From contig DASZJD010000115.1 of NCBI GenBank assembly GCA_035948415.1, positions 1-36,081 of the forward strand: DNA of 36,081 nucleotides. Reading direction: 5' to 3'. The number at the start of each line of letters is the position of its first letter. The stretch's first letter is position 1. The stretch comes from Acidimicrobiia bacterium (GTDB lineage: Bacteria > Actinomycetota > Acidimicrobiia > IMCC26256 > PALSA-555). The translations under genes and the position numbers were made by a program. Below are positions 1 through 7,372 of this stretch, piece by piece. Under the pieces are notes generated by a model. It was not told the origin of the DNA. It did not search any database and saw nothing but the letters and a program-made list of their open reading frames with translations.

Positions 1-727
1 CGTAGGGGTCACCGCTTCCGCCCGGCTCGATCGCATCGATGATCGACGGCCACTTGTCCTTCAGCACGCGGAGAGCGTTGACGCGCACCGTGAAGCAATT
101 GGGGATGGATTGCGGCGAGCCCATGACGTAGGGAACGAACCCGTCCCACACGCCGGTCGTCATCTCCGCACTGGTGACCGTTTGGTAGGCGCCGCCGCTC
201 CCGCCGTAGAGATACCCGTAGGTGCGATGCGGGCCGTAGATCTCGGCCGCCACCACGCGAGAGAACTTCGCGGCCGCAGCGTTGACCCGGTAACCTCGAA
301 TCGTGGTGTCGAAGTGGCCGCTGGCCGACTCCGCCGCTGTACGAGGGTTGTCGACGCCGCCCATGTTCGTCTGCACCGAGTAGCCGCCACTCGCAAGGGC
401 GAACGCGATGTTGCGTGGCGTGGCCTCCTCGCCGGCGAGCAACTGATGGGTCGCTTGAAAGAAGCGGCCTTCGTACTCCTCTTCCGGCGGGAAGCAGAAC
501 GAGAACTTGGCGTCGGTGCCCGTGAACCCTCCGTGGACGTAGAGATGACGCGCCTTGACGGGCGCAGCGCCGCCGCGCTGCGTCGTGATGCCCCCGGGGA
601 ACACCGGGGCGTCGGCCGGCTCATCGCGCCACTCCCGGACATCTACGTACGGCTGATTGAAGCGCGGGTCTTCAGAATTCGCTGTCACGAACAAGGCGCC
701 ACGTTCGTCGGTCTTCGAGTCGGTCAT
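1..727 (-). CDS. alpha/beta hydrolase-like protein, 5' part only
   Basis: An open frame with no stop runs off the left edge; 242 codons are visible. The product starts MTDSKTDERGALF and has no signal peptide. Residues about 174-180 read GGSGGAY, a GxSxG nucleophile elbow with Ser177, so an alpha/beta hydrolase fold of the tannase/esterase kind is likely. The Asp and His of the triad would lie beyond the window. ATG at 727 is preferred over ATG at 733 because GAAGG lies 8 bases before it. I do not recognise a named family: segments such as YVHGGFTGTDAKFSF and NMGGVDNPRTAAES look well formed but suggest no substrate. Its upstream DNA is an insertion-sequence scar, so its native promoter may be lost. 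Confidence 0.75.
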   Translation of the reverse strand, partial: MTDSKTDERGALFVTANSEDPRFNQPYVDVREWRDEPADAPVFPGGITTQRGGAAPVKARHLYVHGGFTGTDAKFSFCFPPEEEYEGRFFQATHQLLAGEEATPRNIAFALASGGYSVQTNMGGVDNPRTAAESASGHFDTTIRGYRVNAAAAKFSRVVAAEIYGPHRTYGYLYGGSGGAYQTVTSAEMTTGVWDGFVPYVMGSPQSIPNCFTVRVNALRVLKDKWPSIIDAIEPGGSGDPY

Positions 728-741
728 CTTCATTACCTTCG

Positions 742-924
742 ATTGCGGCGATCAAGAGGCCGCCTCAGGCCCCAAATGCCAACGCGCACGCCGAGCGATT
801 CGTCCGCTCCATACCCAACGAGTGCCTCGACCACCTGCCGATCGTCAACGAGCGCCACCTCGAACGCGTGCTTCGCACCTACGTCAGCTATGACAACCGC
901 CGTCGCCCGCACCAGGATCTCTGA
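742..924 (+). pseudogene. integrase/transposase C-terminal remnant (IS3/IS481 type)
   Basis: Read from 742, the frame gives about 60 residues and ends at TGA 922-924. It contains APNANAHAERFVRSI, then NECLDHL, NERHLERVL, and the terminal RRRPHQDL. These are the hallmarks of the end of a DDE integrase core (rve_3 type): the catalytic-Glu region AERF, then a YN..RPH tail. The N-terminal domains and the catalytic Asp residues are missing and no start codon fits, so it is a broken gene. It lies 15 bases upstream of the start of the leftward hydrolase, so an element inserted and then decayed there. The stop falls at the usual family end. Confidence 0.85.
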
Positions 925-1233
925 GCTTCCCCCGGTTCGACGAGCGAAGGCCGCGGCGTGAGCAGGACCAGGGTTCGATAACCGATCACCAGGGCGATGA
1001 TGAGGCAACAGCCGGATCGAGCCAGTAGAACCCATCGCTCGCAAGAATGGTGCCGCCGGTCAATGCGACCCCACCCTCACACGACCACGAGTTTCGACTG
1101 CCTGCGTCGGAGCATTCAGCGGGATGCCACGCGTTGTCCGGCCCGATAATCACGCCGCTCAGGAACTCCGGCCACCACGGAGATGCCAGCTCCTAGCACA
1201 GCGGTCAGCGTCTGCTTGCTCGTAATGAGCAGG
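925..1233. other. gap without a convincing gene
   Basis: No complete gene is visible. On the minus strand an open stretch from 1192 to 986 encodes 68 residues without a start codon, including DNAWHPAECSDAGS and ILASDGFYWLDP. It reads like real protein with two Cys residues but matches nothing I know, so it may be a decayed gene end. A neighbouring frame is broken by stops. The rest shows no clear repeats or RNA genes. Confidence 0.4.
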
Positions 1234-1935
1234 TCAAGGTTTCGAGTCCCCTTCCTGGGTCTGTCGTCGTGGACGCGCGGTTTCAGCGGCTGCGTCGGTG
1301 GGCTGGTTTGCGAGCTGGCGCAGACCGCCTAGGACGAGGCCGACGTACACGTTCTCGAGCAGGCGCTCCTGCTCGACGGTGGGGTGCGCGTGCCACTGGG
1401 CGAGCACCGAGTCGATACCCGTCAGGAGCACACGCACCGCGGCCCGGGCGCGTGGTTCGGAGAGTTCGAACTCCTCGGCGGCGAGCCGGGCGAAGTATCG
1501 GACCGTTCGTCCGTCGCGCTGACGCTGCTCCCGGCGAAGGGTGGCGTCACGGGCCCCCGCTCGCTGGAGCCGCGCGAAGGTCTCGCCACGCGACCTGGCG
1601 CCCGACAGCACGCCGCGGATCAGCGTTCGCACGATCGGCTCGAAGCCTTTGGCGGTCTGCACTGCTTGCACGATCTCGGCGTCGAGGGTTACGGCCTCAC
1701 GCCGGTACACCGCTGCCAGCAGCTCGTGGCGGTTCGGGAAGTGCTTGTACACCAGCGGTCGGCTCACGCCGGCGCGGGCTGCCACGGCCTCCATCGACAC
1801 CGCCTCGACGTCGTGCTCGGCGACCAGCTCGGCCGCGGCGTCCACGAGCACGTCGTAGCGCTCGGCCCGCCGGAGGCGCGGGCTCGGGACGTCGAAGGAC
1901 ATCCCGCGGTCGACCTCGTGTGGCGCGGTCTCCAT
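1234..1935 (-). CDS. TetR/AcrR family transcriptional regulator
   Basis: The 233-residue product has an N-terminal TetR helix-turn-helix at residues about 28-70: AAAELVAEHDVEAVSMEAVA followed by AGVSRPLVYKHFPNRHELL, the family's most conserved part. The C-terminal ligand domain is variable and gives no hint of the inducer. ATG at 1935 has GGAG 11 bases upstream; ATG at 1902 is an alternative. Reading further upstream would place coding sequence over the palindromes at 1958-1996, which are better explained as operators. The gene is divergent from the amidohydrolase at 2033, so it most likely represses itself and the six-gene operon. The family call is firm; the regulatory role is inference. 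Confidence 0.9.
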   Translation of the reverse strand: METAPHEVDRGMSFDVPSPRLRRAERYDVLVDAAAELVAEHDVEAVSMEAVAARAGVSRPLVYKHFPNRHELLAAVYRREAVTLDAEIVQAVQTAKGFEPIVRTLIRGVLSGARSRGETFARLQRAGARDATLRREQRQRDGRTVRYFARLAAEEFELSEPRARAAVRVLLTGIDSVLAQWHAHPTVEQERLLENVYVGLVLGGLRQLANQPTDAAAETARPRRQTQEGDSKP

Positions 1936-1957
1936 GGGGTTGCGGTCTCCGGGGCCA

Positions 1958-1996
1958 GGTGACACTCTGTCACCCAGGCGGTGACACAGTGTCACC
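1958..1996. promoter_or_regulatory. tandem palindromic operators between TetR and the catabolic operon
   Basis: Two 17-bp inverted repeats lie 22 bp apart centre to centre. The first is GGTGACACTCTGTCACC (1958-1974, one mismatch between arms). The second is GGTGACACAGTGTCACC (1980-1996, perfect arms around one central base). The spacing of two helical turns places both dimers on the same DNA face. They lie in the 97-bp gap between divergent starts at 1935 and 2033, the typical position for TetR operators. Confidence 0.8.
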
Positions 1997-2032
1997 TCCG
2001 GCGGTGGCTGGCAAGTGGATAGGGGAGCGACC

Positions 2033-3193
2033 ATGACCTACGCCGGCTCGAGGGAGATCCTGGACGCGGACAGCCACGTGATGGAGCTCGCCGGCTTCCT
2101 CGACGAGTTCATCGACCCGGCGCTTCGCCAACGGCTCCGACGTGAGGGGATCGAGGCCCTCGGATCTGTCCTCGATGACGCGGTGACGCGGTCGGACGCC
2201 CGGCGCGCAGACCCGGCGGCGGCCGCCGCCGCGGAGGAACGACTGCTGCGCGACAAGGGCTGGACCGCGATGGGCGCGTTCGACCCGAGCGAGCGAGGCC
2301 GCGTGCTGGACCTCTTCGGCTTCGGAGGCCAGCTGGTCTTCGCGACGTTCGCGACCGCGATGTTCACCGGCCGGGACCTCGAGCGCCTCTACGGTGGCAG
2401 TCGAGCCCAGAACCTGGCCATGGCCGACTTCTGCTCGACCGACGAACGGCTCTTCGCCGTCGGCTTCGTGCCGCTCGTCGATCCGCAGCGCGCGACGACA
2501 ACGGCTCGTGAGGCGATCGACGCCGGGTGCAAGGCGATCATGGTTCCCTCCACCGCGGCCGGCGACCGGGCGCCGACCCATCCCGACCTCGACCCGTTCT
2601 GGGGCCTGTTGAGCGAGGCGAACGTCCCCTTCGTGCTGCATGTGGGCGGCGGAGGGCGGCTGCTGGATCGCGCCTTCCACAACAACGAGATGCCCGTGCC
2701 CGATCATCTGGGCGGGGGCGAGAACGTCCGGTCGAAGGACTTTCTCGCGATTCCACACTCACCCGAGCTGTTCCTCGGGGTGCTGATCTTCGATGGCCTC
2801 TTCGACCGCTTCCCGTCTCTGCGCGGCGGGTGCATCGAGCAGGGCGCCGGGTGGGTCGTGTCGTGGCTGCGCCACCTTGACTACGGCCGGCGAGCGTTCA
2901 AGCGGACCGAGGCGCCGCTGCAGCGACTCGAGCTTGCGCCGTCCGAGTACGTGCGGCGGCACCTGAAGTTCACGCCGTACCCGGGCGAGCCGGTCGGTTG
3001 GATGATCGAGCAGGCGGGCGCCGAGTTGTTCATGTTCTCCACCGACTACCCGCACCCCGAGGGTGGTCGGGACCCGCTGGCGAAGTTCGAGGAGGCGCTC
3101 GCGGGGACGAGCGAGGCCGACCAGGCTCGCTTCTACTCGCACAACCTGGCCGAGCTGCTAGGCATGGAACATCAGCGAGTGCTCTCGACGTAG
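2033..3193 (+). CDS. amidohydrolase family protein (Amidohydrolase_2, COG2159)
   Basis: This 386-residue metal-dependent TIM-barrel hydrolase starts at ATG 2033, preceded by GGGGAG at 7 bases; an upstream in-frame GTG at 2015 has no such site. Key motifs are LDADSH at residues 10-15 near the N-terminus, His203 in VLHVGGGG, and Asp338 in STDYPHPEGG near the C-terminus, matching the strand-1, strand-5/6 and strand-8 ligand positions of the family. The family includes decarboxylases such as ACMSD and gamma-resorcylate decarboxylase as well as C-C and amide hydrolases, so the reaction cannot be fixed. The first HxH His is Asp here (DxDxH), as in all four paralogues of this window. It is first in the operon and directly downstream of the tandem operators. 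No signal peptide is seen. Confidence 0.85.
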   Translation: MTYAGSREILDADSHVMELAGFLDEFIDPALRQRLRREGIEALGSVLDDAVTRSDARRADPAAAAAAEERLLRDKGWTAMGAFDPSERGRVLDLFGFGGQLVFATFATAMFTGRDLERLYGGSRAQNLAMADFCSTDERLFAVGFVPLVDPQRATTTAREAIDAGCKAIMVPSTAAGDRAPTHPDLDPFWGLLSEANVPFVLHVGGGGRLLDRAFHNNEMPVPDHLGGGENVRSKDFLAIPHSPELFLGVLIFDGLFDRFPSLRGGCIEQGAGWVVSWLRHLDYGRRAFKRTEAPLQRLELAPSEYVRRHLKFTPYPGEPVGWMIEQAGAELFMFSTDYPHPEGGRDPLAKFEEALAGTSEADQARFYSHNLAELLGMEHQRVLST

Positions 3194-3233
3194 AGCTCGT
3201 CGGGGGCGGTCCGCAGCAGAAGGGGGGAAGCAG

Positions 3234-4937
3234 ATGCTCGGTCGGTCACAGAGCGGTGCTGATCGAGGCTCAGCGTCGCGAGCCATTCGGGCCGCGGCGG
3301 CCAGGTGGACTCGCCGCCCCGCGTCGCGCAGCGTCGTGGGGATCACCGTGCTGGCCGTGGGAGCCTTCGGTGGGCTCACCGCGGCCAGCGCCGCGAGCAA
3401 CGCCGGCGAGGGCCCGTTCCCGTGGAAGTACCCCGCGTCGGGGAACCTCCAGGCTGGCACGGGGACGACAGTGAACAAGACCGCCTGCACGGCGTCGACC
3501 CCGCAGTTCCCGTCGTCGTACGCCCTTCCCTGCGTGCCGCTGATCAAGGGCAGCAACGGTGGCGCGACCTCCAACGGCGTGACCGCCACGACGATCACGC
3601 TCGCCCAGCGCGAGTTCCCTTCGACCGCCAACACGGCGCAGGTCGCGGCCCAGGCCAAGAACGCCGGCGCGGCGCTGCCTCAGGTCACCGACCAGGTCCA
3701 GCAGGTCTTCTTGAACTACTTCAACTCCGTCTACAACCTCTACGGACGCCATGTCGTGCTCAAGAAGGTGACCGCGACCGGCGATGCCACCGCGGAATCG
3801 CTCGGCCAGGGCCAGGCCCAGGCCTGCGCGGATGCCGACACCATCGCCAACCAGATGCACGCGTTCGGCGAGGTCGGCTTCTTTCTCAACGACACGTTCG
3901 TGGGCGGGGGAACCGGACCGTTCTCGCTCTGCGCGTCCCAGCAGAAGCTCTTGGAGTTCGGCGGCAACCCATACTTCGACGAGGCGACCTTCCAGAGCCA
4001 GAACCCGTACGTCTGGAGCGAGACGATGGACTGCGATCGCATCGCGAACCAGACCGCGGAGGCCTTCGGCAAGATGCTGGCCGGGAAGCCGGCGATCTAC
4101 GCGGGTGACGCCAGTCTCAAGACCCACACCCGCAAGTTCGGCGTCTACGTGGCCAACGCGCCGCAGTACCTGCGCTGCAACGCCGGCGCGAGCAGCAGCT
4201 TCGGCCACCAGATCACCACCAAGTACCACGTGCCGGCGAGCGCGGTGAGCACGAGCTTCAAGTACGACCTCGACATCTCGACGTTCCAGCAATCGGCCCA
4301 GCAGGCCATGATCCAGTTCAAGGCCGCGGGGGTCACCACCGTCGTGCTCGCCTGCGACCCGTTCTCGGCCCTGGCCCTGACGAAGGAAGCCGTGGCGCAG
4401 AACTACCACCCCGAGTGGCTCCTCAACGGCGTCGCGCTCACGGACCTCGACCAGTCGGCCCAGACGTACGACCCGAGCGAGGTCACCGGTCACCTGTTCG
4501 GCCTGAGTGAGGCGTCACCGTCGGTGGAGACGACCGGTCCCAACTCGCTGGCCGGCAAGCTGTACCAGAAGCTCACCGGACACGAGATCCCGCCCGGCAC
4601 CGACGGGAACTACGGCCAGATGGTCCAGGTGTTCGATCAGTTGCAGGCCGCCGGGCCGAACCTCACGCCCGGCAACCTGGCGAGGGGCACGCACGCGCTG
4701 GCGACACTCGGTGCTCCACGGTTTGAGTACGGCCACTGGAACTTCCGGGACGGGCCCAACGGGCAACCGACCGGCGACCACACGCGGGTGAGCGACGCCC
4801 GCTTCGTGTACTGGGACGGCAACGCGACATCGCCGCTCAACGGCAAGCCGGGCACCTACGTCGAGGCGTTCTCCGGGAAGCGGTTCACCCTGGGTGAATG
4901 GCCCACCCAGCTCCCGCCCCTGTTCACCGGCCACTGA
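3234..4937 (+). CDS. ABC transporter substrate-binding protein (HAAT type, type I periplasmic fold)
   Basis: The product is 567 residues, longer than the usual 380-430. An Arg-rich N-region is followed by a hydrophobic stretch (about 33-50, VVGITVLAVGAFGGL) and a likely signal-peptidase site after ASA near residue 53. The mature part has features of the Leu/Ile/Val/amide binding family: VTATTITLAQREFP at the start, then a two-lobe body including VANAPQYLRCN and GVTTVVLACDPFSALAL. No lipobox Cys is seen. ATG 3234 has GGGGGG upstream at about 6 bases. It follows the amidohydrolase by 40 bases and lies upstream of the fused transporter, so it probably delivers ligand to it. The ligand is unknown; family members bind amino acids, amides, short-chain and aromatic acids. 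Confidence 0.85.
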   Translation: MLGRSQSGADRGSASRAIRAAAARWTRRPASRSVVGITVLAVGAFGGLTAASAASNAGEGPFPWKYPASGNLQAGTGTTVNKTACTASTPQFPSSYALPCVPLIKGSNGGATSNGVTATTITLAQREFPSTANTAQVAAQAKNAGAALPQVTDQVQQVFLNYFNSVYNLYGRHVVLKKVTATGDATAESLGQGQAQACADADTIANQMHAFGEVGFFLNDTFVGGGTGPFSLCASQQKLLEFGGNPYFDEATFQSQNPYVWSETMDCDRIANQTAEAFGKMLAGKPAIYAGDASLKTHTRKFGVYVANAPQYLRCNAGASSSFGHQITTKYHVPASAVSTSFKYDLDISTFQQSAQQAMIQFKAAGVTTVVLACDPFSALALTKEAVAQNYHPEWLLNGVALTDLDQSAQTYDPSEVTGHLFGLSEASPSVETTGPNSLAGKLYQKLTGHEIPPGTDGNYGQMVQVFDQLQAAGPNLTPGNLARGTHALATLGAPRFEYGHWNFRDGPNGQPTGDHTRVSDARFVYWDGNATSPLNGKPGTYVEAFSGKRFTLGEWPTQLPPLFTGH

Positions 4938-4989
4938 CGCGGATCGGATCGAGCGCGGGAGGTCGACGACGATGTCTCGAGGAGACGCG

Positions 4990-5748
4990 ATGCGACACTT
5001 CCGCTCGTTCGACGACACCGAGATCGCCTACCTCGACGACGGCGCGGGTCCGGCGGTGCTTCTGCTGCACGGCTTCGCGGCCGACCACCGCGCGAACTGG
5101 GTCGCGCCGGGCGTGGTTGACGCGCTCGTCGGCTCGGGCCGCCGCGTGGTCGCCGCCGACGCGCGTGGCCACGGCGCGTCGGAGAAGCCGACGGACCCGG
5201 CGAGGTACGCCGGGGCGGCGATGGTCGACGACGCTCGGGCCTTGCTCGACCATCTGGCGATAACGGAGGTGGACGTGGTCGGCTACTCGATGGGGTCGAT
5301 GGTGGCCTCGCGGCTTGTGCCTCGAGAGCCCCGGGCCCGCGCGCTCGTGCTGGGCGGGATCGGCGTTCGCGCCCTCCAGGGTCCGCCCCCGGCGAACGGC
5401 GCCCGTATCGCGGCCGCGCTCCTGACGGACGATCCGTCCAGCATCACGGACCCGGTGGGACGGGACTTCCGGCGATTCGCCGACCGCATGGGCGCCGATC
5501 GTCCGGCGCTGGCGGCGATTCAGCGGGCGCCGAACCGACGCCAGCCCGGCACGTTCCCGGACATCACGGTGCCGACCCTCGTGCTGATCGGCGACCGCGA
5601 CGCGCTGCTTGGCTCGCCCCAGCAGCTCGCCGACCGCATCCCCGGCGCCGTCGTGCGCATCGTCCCCGGCAACCACATCACTGCGGTGAGCGCCCCGTCG
5701 TTTCGGGGCGCGATCGTCGAGTTCCTCGACGGGCTGCAGGCAGCATGA
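4990..5748 (+). CDS. alpha/beta hydrolase
   Basis: A compact 252-residue hydrolase with the complete triad visible: LLLHGFAADHR as the oxyanion loop, Ser100 in GYSMGS, Asp202/Asp204 in LIGDRDALLG, and His229 in GNHITAV. No signal peptide is seen, so it should be cytosolic. ATG 4990 has GAGGAG at 5 bases; an in-frame ATG at 4972 is less well placed. It sits 52 bases after the binding-protein gene and 7 before the acyl-CoA synthetase. Size and motifs resemble esterases, lactonases and C-C bond hydrolases of ring-cleavage pathways. An ester or thioester step on the imported substrate is plausible but inferred. Confidence 0.85.
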   Translation: MRHFRSFDDTEIAYLDDGAGPAVLLLHGFAADHRANWVAPGVVDALVGSGRRVVAADARGHGASEKPTDPARYAGAAMVDDARALLDHLAITEVDVVGYSMGSMVASRLVPREPRARALVLGGIGVRALQGPPPANGARIAAALLTDDPSSITDPVGRDFRRFADRMGADRPALAAIQRAPNRRQPGTFPDITVPTLVLIGDRDALLGSPQQLADRIPGAVVRIVPGNHITAVSAPSFRGAIVEFLDGLQAA

Positions 5749-5755
5749 TCATCCG

Positions 5756-7369
5756 GTGACCGATCGCCCGGTGCCGCCCGGGCTGGCGGACTCGGCGCGC
5801 CAGGGACTCACGCTGTCGTTCTGGGCTGACCGGCAGCCGGACGCCCAGGCGATCATCGCCGACGCCGGCACCCGGACCTTCGGCGAGCTCAACGCCAGGG
5901 CGAACCAGCTCGCGCGCGCCCTGCGCCGGCGTGGCCTCAGCACGGGCGACGCCGTCGCGCTCCTGTGCCCGAACCGCCCGGAGTTCGTCGAGGCGGTCGC
6001 CGCGGGACAGCGAGCGGGCCTGCGCCTGACGACGGTCAACTGGCACCTCACCGCCGACGAGGCTGGCTACATCGTCGAGGACTGCGACGCCCGCGCCGTC
6101 ATTGCCGACCGGAGCCTCGGCGACGTCGCGGCGGAGGCCGCCCGCCGGGCTCGCGTGCAGTTCGGACTCGCCGTCGGTGGCGACATTCCGGGCTTCGACC
6201 CGTACGAGGAAGCCCTGGCTGGCGAGGACGTCGACGACATCGACGATCCCACCATTGGATCGACGATGCTCTACACGTCCGGGACGACGGGCCGCCCGAA
6301 GGGCGTGTACCGGCCGCCCGAGGCGGCGGCCGCGATCGCAAGCGCCGCCCTGGCGTCGAACCTCTTCGGGTACGAGCCGGGGCGCTCAGTTCACCTCTGC
6401 ACCGGGCCGCTGTATCACGCGGCGCCGCTCGCCTTCTCCCTGAGCATCCCCTTGGGGATGGGTGCCTCGGTCGTGTTGATGAACGGCTGGGAGGCCGAGG
6501 CGACCCTGGCGCTCGTTGACCAGCACCGCGTCACGCACACGCACCTGGTGCCCACGATGTTCCACCGGCTCCTGGCCCTCCCCGAGGACGTCCGAGCGAA
6601 GTACGACCTCCGCTCGCTGCGCCACGTCATGCACGGTGCGGCGCCGTGCCCGGTGCCGATCAAGCGCGCGTTCATCGAGTGGGTGGGGCCGATCGTCCAC
6701 GAGTACTACGCCGCCACCGAGGGCATCGGCACCTTCGTCGATTCGCCGACGTGGCTCGCCAAGCCGGGGACCGTCGGCCAGGTCCTCCCACCCGGGCAGA
6801 TCATCATCGGCGACGACTCGGGCCGGCCGTTGGGCCCGAACCAGGTCGGCCTGATCTACCTCAAGGCACCATCGTCGGCCCGCTTCACGTACCACAAGGC
6901 CCAGCGCGAGACTGCCGCGGCGTATCGCGGTGATCGCTTCACGCTGGGCGACGTCGGCTACATCGACGACGACGGCTACCTCTACCTCACGGATCGCAGC
7001 GCTGACCTCATCATCTCGGGCGGCGTCAACATCGCGCCGTCGGAGGTCGACGGCGTGCTGCTCCTGCACCCCGCCGTCGGCGACGTCGCCACCATCGGCC
7101 GGCCGAGCGAGGAGTGGGGCGAAGAGGTACTCGCCGTCGTCCAGGTCGCGCCAGGTATCCAGGCCTCGCCGACGCTGGCCGCCGAGCTCATCGAGTTCTG
7201 CCGCCGGCGGCTCGCGGGATACAAGTGCCCGCGGGCGATCGACTTCATCGACGCCGTCCCCCGTCACGACAGCGGGAAGCTGTACCGGCGGGTTCTGCGC
7301 GACCGGTATCGGTCTGCGGATGCCGCGCCAGGTGGGAGCGGAGTCGCCCCCGACGGGCCGACCGAATAG
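5756..7369 (+). CDS. AMP-forming acyl-CoA synthetase (ANL superfamily)
   Basis: This 537-residue enzyme activates a carboxylic acid with ATP to an acyl adenylate and then to the CoA thioester. The core motifs are present in order: the P-loop YTSGTTGRPKG from residue 173, EYYAATEG, the hinge region GDVGYIDDDGYLYLTDRSAD, the GGVNIAPSEVD motif near residue 420, and the catalytic Lys508 in HDSGKLYRR. Length and motif spellings resemble the FadD/cyclohexanecarboxylate or medium-chain ligase group, but specificity is unclear. GTG 5756 is taken as the start, 7 bases after the hydrolase stop; no strong ribosome site is visible, so translation may be coupled. Next to a HAAT transporter, it suggests the imported compound is an acid, or is hydrolysed to one. 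Confidence 0.9.
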   Translation: MTDRPVPPGLADSARQGLTLSFWADRQPDAQAIIADAGTRTFGELNARANQLARALRRRGLSTGDAVALLCPNRPEFVEAVAAGQRAGLRLTTVNWHLTADEAGYIVEDCDARAVIADRSLGDVAAEAARRARVQFGLAVGGDIPGFDPYEEALAGEDVDDIDDPTIGSTMLYTSGTTGRPKGVYRPPEAAAAIASAALASNLFGYEPGRSVHLCTGPLYHAAPLAFSLSIPLGMGASVVLMNGWEAEATLALVDQHRVTHTHLVPTMFHRLLALPEDVRAKYDLRSLRHVMHGAAPCPVPIKRAFIEWVGPIVHEYYAATEGIGTFVDSPTWLAKPGTVGQVLPPGQIIIGDDSGRPLGPNQVGLIYLKAPSSARFTYHKAQRETAAAYRGDRFTLGDVGYIDDDGYLYLTDRSADLIISGGVNIAPSEVDGVLLLHPAVGDVATIGRPSEEWGEEVLAVVQVAPGIQASPTLAAELIEFCRRRLAGYKCPRAIDFIDAVPRHDSGKLYRRVLRDRYRSADAAPGGSGVAPDGPTE

Positions 7370-7372
7370 CGC

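Noticed and set aside
1236-1262. T-loop-like string GGTTTCGAGTCCCC as a tRNA end
   Set aside because: No matching acceptor, D-stem or anticodon stem could be found on either side.
3270-4493. Long minus-strand frame opposite the first binding-protein gene
   Set aside because: It is a shadow: Arg/Val/Leu/Gly-rich translation with no motif, fully inside a gene with signal peptide and family features on the other strand.
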